This document shows, one piece after another, positions 1 to 7,810 of a stretch of 64,000 nucleotides of DNA. Location of the stretch: contig JAIOIE010000032.1 of NCBI GenBank assembly GCA_019912665.1, positions 1-64,000 on the forward strand. Reading direction: 5' to 3'. This DNA comes from Deltaproteobacteria bacterium. GTDB lineage: Bacteria; Desulfobacterota; GWC2-55-46. Position 1 is the stretch's first letter. The number at the start of each line of letters is the position of its first letter. Under the pieces are notes generated by a model. The model saw nothing but the letters and a program-made list of their open reading frames with translations. It was not told where the DNA came from and searched no databases. A program made the translations under genes and the position numbers.

Positions 1-108
1 GAATGGCGCAGGGACTATAACGAGGATAGGCCGCACAGTTCACTCGGAAACCTTTCTCCGAATGAATTCGCAAGGCTTCAACAGGAGAAAATGGCTGCAT
101 TAGTCTAA
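1..108 (+). pseudogene. IS3-family transposase (OrfB), C-terminal end only
   Basis: The frame is open from base 1 and gives 35 residues before TAA at 106-108. It reads EWRRDYNEDRPHSSLGNLSP and ends QQEKMAALV. The RPHSSLG block is the hallmark C-terminus of the integrase-core DDE transposase (OrfB) of IS3-family elements, which cut and join IS ends in the cytoplasm. The rest of the gene lies left of the window, so whether the whole copy is intact cannot be judged. The GGGGGCAGGTC sequence about 20 bp downstream resembles the terminal repeat of IS3-family (IS2/IS407-like) elements and probably marks the right end of the IS. Confidence 0.85.
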
Positions 109-389
109 TTACGAATGGCATTATAGATGGGGGCAGGTCCGCCCCCACCAGGGCCAGTAGACAAACCTCCTCCAGGTCCAGTTGAAAGCCCACCCCCTGG
201 GCCTGTAGAGAGACCGCCTCCAGGACCAGTGGATAACCCCCCACCAGGGCCAGTAGACATACCACCTCCTGGACCCGTTGAAGCTCCTCCGCCAGGGCCT
301 GTAGACAGTCCGCCTCTTGGACCTGTTGAAAAGCCGCCTAAGGGGCCCGTATATTCGTTTCTAGGCCAACCCTTGTTTTCTTTTGACAT
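105..389 (-). CDS. Glycine-rich TGPGGGLS-repeat protein, C-terminus replaced by IS sequence
   Basis: A 94-aa protein. A short N-terminus (MSKENKGWPRNEY) is followed by nine 8-residue repeats of the type TGPGGGLS. The last residues (PAPIYNAIRN) are encoded by the end of the IS3-family element, so the natural C-terminus was probably lost. Proteins with this N-terminus and repeat recur in bacterial genomes, but I do not know a proven function. Some may belong to small predicted beta-structured families; that is a recollection, not evidence. The gene starts 28 bp after the helicase gene on the same strand, so it may be a third gene of that operon. The ribosome binding site is weak. Nothing here suggests catalysis or membrane insertion. 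Confidence 0.6.
   Translation of the reverse strand: MSKENKGWPRNEYTGPLGGFSTGPRGGLSTGPGGGASTGPGGGMSTGPGGGLSTGPGGGLSTGPGGGLSTGPGGGLSTGPGGGGPAPIYNAIRN
109..140. mobile_element. Probable right end of the IS3-family element
   Basis: Just after the transposase stop lies ATGGGGGCAGGTC (128-140 region). On the other strand it begins GACCTGCCCCCAT, like the terminal inverted repeats of IS3-family elements of the IS2/IS407 type. The exact last base cannot be fixed because the other end and any target duplication are outside the window. The boundary falls inside the frame of the glycine-rich gene on the minus strand. Confidence 0.5.
139..352. repeat. 24-bp tandem repeat coding for TGPGGGLS units
   Basis: About nine imperfect copies of a 24-bp unit, in frame with the minus-strand glycine-rich gene. 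Copies differ mostly at third positions and at the residue before S (L, M, A or F), so the protein repeat is better conserved than the DNA. There are no spacers, so this is not a CRISPR array. Confidence 0.85.
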
Positions 390-417
390 AAATTTAGACT
401 TATTTTTTAGAATTTTC

Positions 418-2295
418 TCATTCTAACACAATAACGTCCTTTTCTGGGAAAAGTCCTTCTGAAACAATTTGTCGATAAACAGCATCAGGGTCAACGGCAT
501 ACATTACGACTGCAAGGTCTTTTGTTGCACGAGAACAAATAACATAAAATAATCGCCTTGTTCGGTCTATTACTGTTTCTCTCCCGTTAGCTAGATTATC
601 CCTATCCCTATCAGAAAGAGGATCGATACCAAAAAATTTATTATAAGAAAACATAATATGTGGTCCTTCTTCATCATCTAAGACGGCGAGCACTCGAGCA
701 AATTCTGCTCCCTTAATACCTTGCTGTGTCGCAAATGGTGATTCGTTAACAATATAGGATTTGTATGCAACGAGTTGAGAAGCTGGGCATCTGAAAAACG
801 CCATCATCGCATCAGATGATCTAAACATTTCATCACTAAGACTTTCTTTGCTTGCCAGAACACCTGACTCATAAGCATTCAAAAAATCATTAAGGCGATC
901 TTCGAAGAGAAATATTTGACTCTCTCTCGTATGTAAAAGCACCTCAATTACAGTATAATCAACAGAATCTATAAGCTCAACAAGCTTAGTGACAGCATTA
1001 CTGAGTTCTGTCAAAATTTTGCCGACTTTTATTTTTTTGATGTTTTCTTCTGAAAGGAGGGGTGAATTTTTCCTGAGAAAAGTAATTATCTCAAATTCTT
1101 TCATTTTTTTTGCTAATTCGTACAAGGGTAAAATGTAAGAAAGGACCGGGGCGAGTGCCCAACTGCTTCCATCGCTGAACCCTGTTTTAAGTGCTGATGG
1201 TGCGTCATTATCATTAAAAGCGGCATAAAGCTCAGCAAAGCCCAAGCGGGAAGCAGCTACCCTATGAAGAGTAACTAAAATTTTTACATCGGCATCCTTC
1301 TCATCAGAAAGCCAGAGTGGATCCTTGTTCGATTCAGCCAGCCATTTCTTAACACCATGCAGGCGCTCACTCCTTTGTTCATCAGCAGGAATTATAAAAA
1401 TCCTTGCTGTTCCATCTATCCCGGCCTTGCCAGAAACCTGAACCAAGGCATCGCCACCTGCTCGTATATTGTTAATTACAGAAAGGACGCTATCAGGGCA
1501 TCGAAAGTTCTCCGGTTTTTCAATTCTTATCCACCCTTCTTCAAGAGGTGTATCGCCAATGCCGTTTGAATAAATTTTCTGCATTGGATCCCCGAAAAAT
1601 CCTATGCAAATTTTTCCTCTTCCTTGTCGTTCAATTGCTTTCATGGCCTGAACCACTACTTCTGTTGTATCTTGACTTTCATCAATAAAAATATATGGAT
1701 ATTTATCGATAATAATCGACCGCAATAAAGGACGGCTGATAATAAGTGCTGGGACCATCTTAATAATATCGTCATGCCCTAAAATGCCTCTATCATAACT
1801 GCTTCCAGTGCCATAAGTAAACCGAGATACCGACGCAAGGTTCTCTATAATCTCAACATAGTCAGCAATTTCTTCTTTAAGTTTTTCAATTGTTGCAGGT
1901 CTTGTGCGTGGTTTTTCTATACGCTCTTTGGCCTCGGCAATCTTTTCATTAATTCTCTCCAACACCCATTTCTTAATGTCAGACTGGAATGGACGTATTA
2001 CCGTCCATAAAAAACTATGTATGGTTGAAACGTGAAAAAGCTGATTTTGTCCTACATCATTCCAAATCTCCTGTTGGGCAATTTCTGTATATGTAATACA
2101 AACAACCTTTTGCTTTCTCCTGTTTAGTTTAGCGCCATACTTTTTGCCAACATGATCCAATGCTTTGATTAAAGAAGTTGTCTTTCCTGATCCCGCTCCG
2201 GCGACCATAACAAAACTAACCGGTCTATCAGCATCGAGGCATTCTCTTAGAGCGATGTCAGCTTGCGTATCAGGTTGTGTTATACGAATAGTCAT
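418..2295 (-). CDS. gajB: UvrD/Rep-family helicase, GajB-like partner of the OLD nuclease
   Basis: A 625-aa superfamily 1 helicase with all core motifs: Walker A GAGSGKTT (residues 33-40), motif Ia ITYTEIAQQE, STIHSF, motif II FIDESQDTT, motif III GDPMQKIY, motif IV ENFRCP, motif V QGIKGAEF and motif VI FYVICSRA. It lies 3 bp after the OLD-type ATPase/nuclease gene, and this pairing defines Gabija (GajA-GajB), also called class 2 OLD. In Gabija the helicase-like subunit joins the nuclease in one anti-phage complex. At 625 aa it is longer than typical GajB (about 500 aa), with extra helical sequence between motifs. Low GC and its position beside an IS point to horizontal transfer. Confidence 0.75.
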   Translation of the reverse strand: MTIRITQPDTQADIALRECLDADRPVSFVMVAGAGSGKTTSLIKALDHVGKKYGAKLNRRKQKVVCITYTEIAQQEIWNDVGQNQLFHVSTIHSFLWTVIRPFQSDIKKWVLERINEKIAEAKERIEKPRTRPATIEKLKEEIADYVEIIENLASVSRFTYGTGSSYDRGILGHDDIIKMVPALIISRPLLRSIIIDKYPYIFIDESQDTTEVVVQAMKAIERQGRGKICIGFFGDPMQKIYSNGIGDTPLEEGWIRIEKPENFRCPDSVLSVINNIRAGGDALVQVSGKAGIDGTARIFIIPADEQRSERLHGVKKWLAESNKDPLWLSDEKDADVKILVTLHRVAASRLGFAELYAAFNDNDAPSALKTGFSDGSSWALAPVLSYILPLYELAKKMKEFEIITFLRKNSPLLSEENIKKIKVGKILTELSNAVTKLVELIDSVDYTVIEVLLHTRESQIFLFEDRLNDFLNAYESGVLASKESLSDEMFRSSDAMMAFFRCPASQLVAYKSYIVNESPFATQQGIKGAEFARVLAVLDDEEGPHIMFSYNKFFGIDPLSDRDRDNLANGRETVIDRTRRLFYVICSRATKDLAVVMYAVDPDAVYRQIVSEGLFPEKDVIVLE

Positions 2296-2298
2296 AAG

Positions 2299-4533
2299 CT
2301 ATTTTTCAGCCTCCATTGGAGACGCCTCATCAACCTTGGTCGTTATCTCCTCTACTGGGGAAACAAGCTGCTCCTCAAGCCACTTCAAGCTCTCACTAAT
2401 ATAGCTTGGAACCTGCCATTCGCTCGGCTTTTTTTCAAGAACCGCCAAAGCGAAGTCTGTCTTATTAAAGCTTGAGCTTTTAACTTTGGAGAATATTTTT
2501 TTGCTCATTTCTAACAGATTTTTCTCTGCACTTTTTGTGACAAATAATTTGACACTCTTATTTGCTGGATTTTGGCACCAGGCCAAATTTTCATAAGCAA
2601 AATCCTCCTCAAATGTCCTACCTGCAATTCCCATTGAATCCATACCCCAAGTCACAACACGTGGCTTCTGGTAAGCGACTCTTATATGTGAAGGAGAATT
2701 TGCATCAGGTTTACGTGTTTTCTGCTCATCGGTAGCAGATATAAGATCGGAGATATTTTCCATCCCGGGCAGCCATTGTTTCAAGGTCTGATTTGACGTA
2801 ACAGCTCCAGCTGTTGAGACGAGACAAGCTTTCAGTGCGGCGCTGTCTTCTTCCTCCTCATTGTCGTCATCAGGTGAAGCCCCGCTCTCAGCATCGACGC
2901 CAATACTATCCAGGTCAGTTATAATTAAAGATACGATTCCAAGATATTCAATCAACTTTTTAAATCGATGGCCGAATGCTCCTCCGATTTCCAAAATACA
3001 AATTGAGCTAGACTTCAACTTCTGAGCAGCTTTTTCTATCATAATGGGCATTAATAATCGCTCGACATTTCCCTCAACTAATATTGCAGCATCAGCGAAG
3101 AAAAGATCGCAGTGTGAAAGCCTCATATAACGCTCTAGGAAATCTCGGTCGGGCTCACCCATTTCTTCGTAAAGCTTAGAAAGGTTCAAAACTTCGGAAA
3201 CTTGAAAATCATCTGTGTGCAATTTTCGGAAATAGCGAATTGGCTTAAATCCTCGTTCAAACAAAATGTGGGGAGAATGAGTTGTTAGCACAAGCTGACT
3301 AGTAAAATAGTCAGCCTGCTCTTTCTCAATTTTTAAGATATCAAGTATCTTACGAGTAAATACTTGCTGTAGCTGAGTATGCAAGTGTGCTTCCGGTTCT
3401 TCAATGAATACCAGATGAAGGGGTGGCTGGTCGTCAGCTTCTGGGTCTAGCCACTGAGCATGAATATCCAGGAGCTCGATAACCATATATATTAAGTTTT
3501 TAAAACCTAACCCATTGTATCTGTCGGGAAGAATGTGGGATTCGCCTGTGCCGCCAATCTTTCTTTCTAAAGCATAGTGCACAGTTGCACCATCGTGACT
3601 TGTCATTATTGCAGAAGGATTAAGTGCAGAGCGGATCATAAGTCGCGGATTGCCCAATCCTGGATATCCAATATCACTCAGCCTACCGAGAGTAGGCCCA
3701 AAGACAGTCGCAAAATGCGAATCAAGCCCTGCTTTTGCTTTTGCGAGTGCCTCCTGTACTTCGGGATCGTCTTCTCTTTTCTTTAAATTTCTACTATAGA
3801 AGCGAGATAGACATCGTGAAAGATTCTCTGAGCGAGCAGCAGAATTGTCAGAAAGGTGCCGCTGGGCATCAAGGCAATCTACCCTAAGGAGATTTTTAAT
3901 TATTTGCGGACCCGTTCTGCCTTTTTCAGAGGTTAGAAGTAATGGTTCATACTCTGATTTTTGCGCAAAACTATCATTGAAAAAGTTTCTATCGAGGACG
4001 TAGTATTTAAAATTAAACTCCCTACCAATATTTTCCCTTAAATAATCAACCAAGCTGTTCGGTAAATAATCATATTGGTCCTTTTCGTCTTTTGTCTTGG
4101 GCTTTTTTTCTCTTGCATCGAGATAACGTTGAATCATTGCATTCGGATCAGAAGGACCAAAGGAGATGCGAATACCAACATGAGTACCCGCCCACTCTAA
4201 ACTCGGCAGCAAATCAACAACCCTGCCAAGGTCATTTTCTTGGACACTAAACCACAGATCAACGGTAATGCAAGGAAGCTGATCGGCGGTTGCGTCAGAG
4301 CTGCCTGCTTCTATCTGCGCTCCAATTTCGTTGATCTTGTCCAAGCAGTTTGCACTAAAATCATATACTGTCAACTTTTCCTTTGCTCCTTGGATAAAAA
4401 GCTGCAAAAGATGGGTTGCTGACGTCTTTCCGCTATTATTGGCGCCAACGAAAATCGAAATATCTTTCTCAAGAGTAATAAGAACATCTTTCAGGCGGCG
4501 AAAGTTTTTAATTTTATATGCGTCTAAATACAT
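2299..4533 (-). CDS. gajA: OLD-family ATPase/TOPRIM nuclease, GajA-like
   Basis: A 744-aa protein. An N-terminal ABC-type ATPase has Walker A GANNSGKT (residues 30-37), Walker B FIEEPEAHLH (about 375-385) and the switch histidine in TTHSPHILFE. A C-terminal TOPRIM domain has VEGNVE (486-491) and ITDLDSIG (D540, D542), the acidic metal ligands of OLD-family nucleases. With the UvrD-like gene 3 bp downstream this fits Gabija, in which GajA nicks DNA and is held inactive by nucleotides. It is longer than usual GajA (about 580 aa), with a charged C-terminal tail of unknown role. The ATG follows a strong AGAGGAGG site. The system should be called Gabija-like until compared by profile search. Confidence 0.78.
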   Translation of the reverse strand: MYLDAYKIKNFRRLKDVLITLEKDISIFVGANNSGKTSATHLLQLFIQGAKEKLTVYDFSANCLDKINEIGAQIEAGSSDATADQLPCITVDLWFSVQENDLGRVVDLLPSLEWAGTHVGIRISFGPSDPNAMIQRYLDAREKKPKTKDEKDQYDYLPNSLVDYLRENIGREFNFKYYVLDRNFFNDSFAQKSEYEPLLLTSEKGRTGPQIIKNLLRVDCLDAQRHLSDNSAARSENLSRCLSRFYSRNLKKREDDPEVQEALAKAKAGLDSHFATVFGPTLGRLSDIGYPGLGNPRLMIRSALNPSAIMTSHDGATVHYALERKIGGTGESHILPDRYNGLGFKNLIYMVIELLDIHAQWLDPEADDQPPLHLVFIEEPEAHLHTQLQQVFTRKILDILKIEKEQADYFTSQLVLTTHSPHILFERGFKPIRYFRKLHTDDFQVSEVLNLSKLYEEMGEPDRDFLERYMRLSHCDLFFADAAILVEGNVERLLMPIMIEKAAQKLKSSSICILEIGGAFGHRFKKLIEYLGIVSLIITDLDSIGVDAESGASPDDDNEEEEDSAALKACLVSTAGAVTSNQTLKQWLPGMENISDLISATDEQKTRKPDANSPSHIRVAYQKPRVVTWGMDSMGIAGRTFEEDFAYENLAWCQNPANKSVKLFVTKSAEKNLLEMSKKIFSKVKSSSFNKTDFALAVLEKKPSEWQVPSYISESLKWLEEQLVSPVEEITTKVDEASPMEAEK

Positions 4534-4887
4534 AAATTAACCTCCTCTGATGAAACGAAGACATCCGGTAAAATAGCATTTTTGTTTTGATACTGCCAGG
4601 ATTCTAATATATTTTTTAATATTTTTTTAAAAAATTAAAATGACATGAAATCTCAGACAAAGACTGGTTTTTTATGCAATTCGAACACAGATAGTAGATG
4701 TTACCCATAGAGAGATGTTATAGAGGCGAAATTAGGCAAATTCGTGAATGAGGTCCTGCGGATAAAGTGGCGGAATTCCTCGAAGTGGCTAAAAGCTTTT
4801 ATGCTACTTATTCGAGAGTTGAGCTCCTTATCTTGATTTATTTTAACTTATATATTCAAATTTGAAAATGTGCAATGCTCCTCAGAT
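4534..4887. other. AT-rich intergenic region upstream of the OLD nuclease gene
   Basis: 354 bp with no convincing gene. It has long A/T runs (4613-4640) with overlapping TTTTTTAA and AATATT palindromes, and the AGAGGAGG ribosome site of the nuclease gene next to its ATG. A promoter for the minus-strand pair must lie here, but the composition gives too many -10-like hexamers to choose one. The half nearest 4887 contains the end of the TIM-barrel operon; I see no clear hairpin terminator. Confidence 0.5.
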
Positions 4888-5589
4888 TCATTTTGATAAA
4901 ATTTTAAGGCTGGTTCTAATATCTGCTTCTCCATCGACTTCTAAGATAACCTTAGCGTCAGGCTGCAGCGCACATAATCTGCTCAAAATACCAATTTCGG
5001 GACATCCTTCCTCCAAAGGCCAGTGGTCGGTTATGCCTATATCTTTAGGACCATTGTTCCTATGGAGGTGGATGAACTGGATTTTTTTGACTAGATCAGA
5101 TGAGAGACGGTTTATCAATTCCAAACAGTCTATTCCGGCGGCTTCGAAATGACCTATGTCAAAAGTAATCGAGTTGGCAAAGGATTCCCAAAACCATAAA
5201 GCATCTGGTGAATATGCTGCGTTTTCAACGGATACTGGGCAGATCGCCTCAAGCTCAGTTAAGGCTGACCGATAGGCTTCAGCCCAAGCCCCTCGTAGCC
5301 GCCCACCCCAAGCTAATGTCTCATCATGAACAATCAAGCCAAGATCACTAATGGAAGCGTACTTCTTGAGGTGGCGAAGAAAATATTCCCTGACCTCAGG
5401 CCTGGTCTCGGAAAGGTAGAGTCGGCTGGGATGGATTACAAAACGCCTTTTTTGATTTTTTAGTTTCTTGGCAAGATAGGCGACCCTTTCAAAATCCCCA
5501 TCACTGCCGTGCCAAACAGATATCTGGACCAGATCCAAATCGAATTTGTGCAAATATTGATCATCCGAGATGCGAAAACCCAGGTTCAT
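4888..5589 (-). CDS. Xylose isomerase/endonuclease IV-like TIM-barrel protein
   Basis: A 233-aa protein resembling the sugar-phosphate isomerase/AP-endonuclease-2 TIM-barrel superfamily. Likely metal ligands are spread as in that fold: E in VSVENAAYSPD, D and H in FDIGHFE, H in IQFIHLHRNN, D and H in GITDHWPLEEG, and E in VILEVDGE near the C-terminus. Members act on sugars or on abasic DNA; which applies here cannot be read from the sequence, and the protein is shorter than endonuclease IV (about 280 aa). Its ATG overlaps the stop of the upstream 331-aa gene as ATGA, so the two are translationally coupled. The location beside a defence locus makes a role in defence or nucleic-acid handling possible but unproven. 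Confidence 0.65.
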   Translation of the reverse strand: MNLGFRISDDQYLHKFDLDLVQISVWHGSDGDFERVAYLAKKLKNQKRRFVIHPSRLYLSETRPEVREYFLRHLKKYASISDLGLIVHDETLAWGGRLRGAWAEAYRSALTELEAICPVSVENAAYSPDALWFWESFANSITFDIGHFEAAGIDCLELINRLSSDLVKKIQFIHLHRNNGPKDIGITDHWPLEEGCPEIGILSRLCALQPDAKVILEVDGEADIRTSLKILSK

Positions 5590-6581
5590 TGCTTCCCCAT
5601 TAGCTTGCTACAATCAAAATTGCGAAATTCTCTTAAAAGTACTGTTGCGTATGGCTCAATGAGAAAACTTTTTTCTTCTATAGATTTTAGCAAAAAATCT
5701 TTTATTGTTTTGTCTTTTATGTGTTCCAGTGCTTGTCTGAGATGTTCTGGCGCGAACTCGCTCTTGGGGAATAATGAAATACATTTGGCAAGCAGTTTAG
5801 GGTCGGCGCACTGCAAAAGGAAGCATATACGCCAGAAAGGCTTGCGATATATTTGCGTAAGTAAGTTTAACATGTGCCAGAGGACTGTTTCATTCTTCTG
5901 GTAACTCCTCCACCACCGTTCATACTCATAATGTCTAAAAATCGCACTAACAGTAAGATAGGCAATGCTTTCATCATTTAAATTGGTGAGATTTATTCTT
6001 CTCTCGATTTCAATCAGATCCTCTTTTGAGAGCGCTTTTTGCCCAAGATAATTAGAAGCCTTCCATTCTTCTAAATTTTTCTGAAAAAGGCCTATTATGT
6101 CTGATTGCGTTGCTTCCTCCTCTGTAGGAGCCTGCTTTGGCGGCACAATGGAAACGAAGTAGTTCGATTCCTCACCCCCACTTCTTGTAGTTGATTTTAT
6201 AACCAGACATTTAGGGTTCAAGTTTGTTTTGTTTTCATCTTGAAGGTAAATCATTTCCTTGAGTTTCTGCCTTATCGTGCCCTTATGAGACTTAAAGTCC
6301 TTGATTAAATCATCATCAGGCTCCCGATCTCTATATCTACTAATCAGTTCACTCCTTAACACAGCAGGCCTATTCTTAGGGAGGCTTAGATTAACATTCT
6401 TATTTGTGAGTTTCTCAGCATGCTCTCGGTAAATTGAGCAAATAGCCCGGAACAGCTCTAGAGATTCTTCTCCCTTAAATTTCAGCTCAAAATTTTTGCA
6501 AACCTCATCGATGTCCTTAAAAGTTATTTTCTTTTCAGGATCCGGAATATCTGATTTTGATGGTTTCCTTTTTTTCTTCAC
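5586..6581 (-). CDS. Hypothetical 331-aa protein coupled to the TIM-barrel gene
   Basis: I do not recognise this family. The protein is soluble and rich in charged residues, with a basic start (MKKKRKPSK) and a GTG start codon about 7 bp after AGGGAT. The N-terminal half looks helical. A middle stretch (SNYFVSIVPPKQAP) may be a short beta segment, followed by a long helical C-terminal half containing YEYERWWRSY and KPFWRICFLLQ. No Walker, nuclease or methyltransferase motif stands out. Its stop overlaps the start of the TIM-barrel gene, so the two products are probably made together and may act together. AT-rich composition matches the neighbouring defence pair. Confidence 0.6.
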   Translation of the reverse strand: MKKKRKPSKSDIPDPEKKITFKDIDEVCKNFELKFKGEESLELFRAICSIYREHAEKLTNKNVNLSLPKNRPAVLRSELISRYRDREPDDDLIKDFKSHKGTIRQKLKEMIYLQDENKTNLNPKCLVIKSTTRSGGEESNYFVSIVPPKQAPTEEEATQSDIIGLFQKNLEEWKASNYLGQKALSKEDLIEIERRINLTNLNDESIAYLTVSAIFRHYEYERWWRSYQKNETVLWHMLNLLTQIYRKPFWRICFLLQCADPKLLAKCISLFPKSEFAPEHLRQALEHIKDKTIKDFLLKSIEEKSFLIEPYATVLLREFRNFDCSKLMGKQ

Positions 6582-6718
6582 TTTTTTATCCCTGAGCGAA
6601 TTTGTCTACCAATTCATGTATAGGAAAAAAACAAATAAAAACAAATAAAAAGAGCTTATTCGTAGTTATTGGTAAGCATTGGTAAGACAAATTGACAATA
6701 AAATCAAATGTTTGTAAA
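6582..6718. promoter_or_regulatory. Upstream region of the 331-aa/TIM-barrel operon with tandem direct repeats
   Basis: Holds two adjacent copies of ATTGGTAAG (6668-6676 and 6678-6686) and a tandem ACAAATAAAA motif (6630-6652). These sit 90-130 bp upstream of the GTG start of the minus-strand operon, where an operator or promoter would be expected. No consensus -35/-10 pair is clear. Confidence 0.35.
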
Positions 6719-6745
6719 AAGGACTATGCGATGCTGCATAGTCCT
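6715..6745 (-). terminator. Rho-independent terminator of the 115-aa coiled-coil gene
   Basis: A perfect 10-bp stem, AGGACTATGC (6720-6729) and GCATAGTCCT (6736-6745), with a 6-nt loop. On the minus strand it is followed by a run of five T. It lies 10 bp after the stop of the minus-strand 115-aa gene. Confidence 0.8.
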
Positions 6746-6754
6746 ATAAGATTC

Positions 6755-7102
6755 CTATTCGTAAAGCTCTAAAAAAGAAAGGGGCGTGTTCTGCTCATAT
6801 TCGCCAAGTCTGTTAAGGATGGTCTTTAGAAGATACCGTATGTCCTCGTGGAGTTTTTTCTGATCGAGGTTTTTGTCAGTAGCCCTGGTTCTTTGGAGGA
6901 ACCCGGTCAGCAGACGCCTTAAATCCTCCAGCAACTGATCGGAACCTATGCCTAAATCTTCTAACCAGCGGTTAGTAGTTCGATAGAGGTCCTCATAATT
7001 GGCAGCTTCTCTTTTGAGCTTCATGTTTGCGGCTTTAAGCCTTTTGTTCTCTGTTTCGAGTTTTTGAATGATCGAATTGAGCTCTGTAATTTGCACCTGC
7101 AT
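6755..7102 (-). CDS. Small coiled-coil protein, function unknown
   Basis: A 115-aa soluble protein. Residues 1-40 form a clear heptad coiled coil (ELNSIIQKLETENKRLKAAN), followed by a helical region with WLEDLGIGSDQLLEDLRRLL and a C-terminus ending FLELYE. I recognise no enzyme family. AGGAGG lies 6 bp before the ATG, inside a 9-bp inverted repeat that could hide it. The gene is divergent from an HTH regulator and has its own terminator, so it is a single-gene unit of the mobile element. It could be a regulatory partner or antirepressor, but nothing in the sequence proves this. Confidence 0.55.
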   Translation of the reverse strand: MQVQITELNSIIQKLETENKRLKAANMKLKREAANYEDLYRTTNRWLEDLGIGSDQLLEDLRRLLTGFLQRTRATDKNLDQKKLHEDIRYLLKTILNRLGEYEQNTPLSFLELYE

Positions 7103-7243
7103 TTAGGGCCTCCTGTGATTTGAGATTATCGTTAGGCACAGGAGGATTGCTCACCCCCTGGCTCACAAATGCGCTCCAGGGAGTGAAAACATTATAAAGG
7201 AAAAAATTAAAAATCGTCAAGAGTGGCACGAATTGAGGTCAAT
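7103..7243. promoter_or_regulatory. Divergent regulatory region with two inverted repeats
   Basis: Lies between the minus-strand coiled-coil gene and the plus-strand HTH gene. CCTCCTGTG (7109-7117) pairs with CACAGGAGG (7137-7145), and CACCCCCTGG (7152-7161) pairs with CCAGGGAGTG (7176-7185) at 9 of 10 positions. The first repeat covers the ribosome site of the coiled-coil gene. The arrangement suggests operators for the adjacent HTH protein. Confidence 0.5.
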
Positions 7244-7519
7244 ATGTCTGTTCGACAAAATGATGACAATTCGAAGCAAGCTTCAGGCCGGTTTAGCAGG
7301 GAAGAGTTGCTCCTACGGTTCATAACCCTCACTCCTGAGGAGCGATTAAAAGAATTTCGCCCTGTTAGCGAGGTTGCCGAGTTACTGAATCTGCATGCAC
7401 GGACAATTAGAGATTGGATTCTCTATGACAAGATAATTGCAATAAAGCTCGGAGAGAAAAAACAGTATATATACGTGCCTTCATTAAATGAATTTCTTGT
7501 TCAGATGCAAGATGTGTGA
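7244..7519 (+). CDS. Helix-turn-helix DNA-binding protein, excisionase/MerR-like
   Basis: A 91-aa protein from ATG 7244, chosen because GAGGT lies 6 bp upstream; a GTG at 7223 would add seven residues without a good ribosome site. The C-terminal half has the winged-helix pattern of MerR/excisionase-type domains: RPVSEVAELLNLHARTIRDW, then a short wing with YIYVPSLNEFL. Such proteins bind DNA to control element genes or direct excision. It heads the element's rightward gene block and probably acts on the inverted repeats just upstream. Confidence 0.7.
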   Translation: MSVRQNDDNSKQASGRFSREELLLRFITLTPEERLKEFRPVSEVAELLNLHARTIRDWILYDKIIAIKLGEKKQYIYVPSLNEFLVQMQDV

Positions 7520-7667
7520 TCGGAATAATAGGAATCTAGAGCAAAAAAAAGAGTGATAGGAGAATCTGGAAGTCCCGGAAACACAGGAATGCGGTTTTCT
7601 CTCAGCTCTGTATACTGATTGCCAATGCAGAGTTTATTGTGGCTTAAAACAGAGCATAGGAGGAATT

Positions 7668-7799
7668 ATGGAGCGGAGTTCGGATCAAGATTTGAAGGAG
7701 CCGAAAACGGCTAGGGGTCCACAGCCTCAAATCCAAAAAGTTTCTCAAGCGGTGCTTCAGCATCTTTTTGAATCGACTGGCAATCTCACTGGGTACTGA
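7668..7799 (+). CDS. 43-aa small ORF ahead of the VWA-like membrane protein gene
   Basis: Starts at ATG 7668, five bases after a perfect AGGAGG (7657-7663 region), and ends TGA 11 bp before the next gene. The product MERSSDQDLKEPKTARGPQP continues with IQKVSQAVLQHLFESTGNLTGY; it is hydrophilic with a short amphipathic C-terminal helix. I recognise no family. The strong ribosome site and tight spacing to the downstream gene support a real product, possibly an element regulator or an assembly partner. Confidence 0.55.
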   Translation: MERSSDQDLKEPKTARGPQPQIQKVSQAVLQHLFESTGNLTGY

Positions 7800-7810
7800 G
7801 GAGGCAGCGC

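Noticed and set aside
139-352. Regular 24-bp repeats resembling a CRISPR array
   Set aside because: There are no spacers between units and the repeats keep an open frame coding for TGPGGGLS.
127-426. Plus-strand frame rich in PPPGPV
   Set aside because: It is the mirror of the glycine-rich repeat on the minus strand, which has the recognisable N-terminus and follows the helicase operon.
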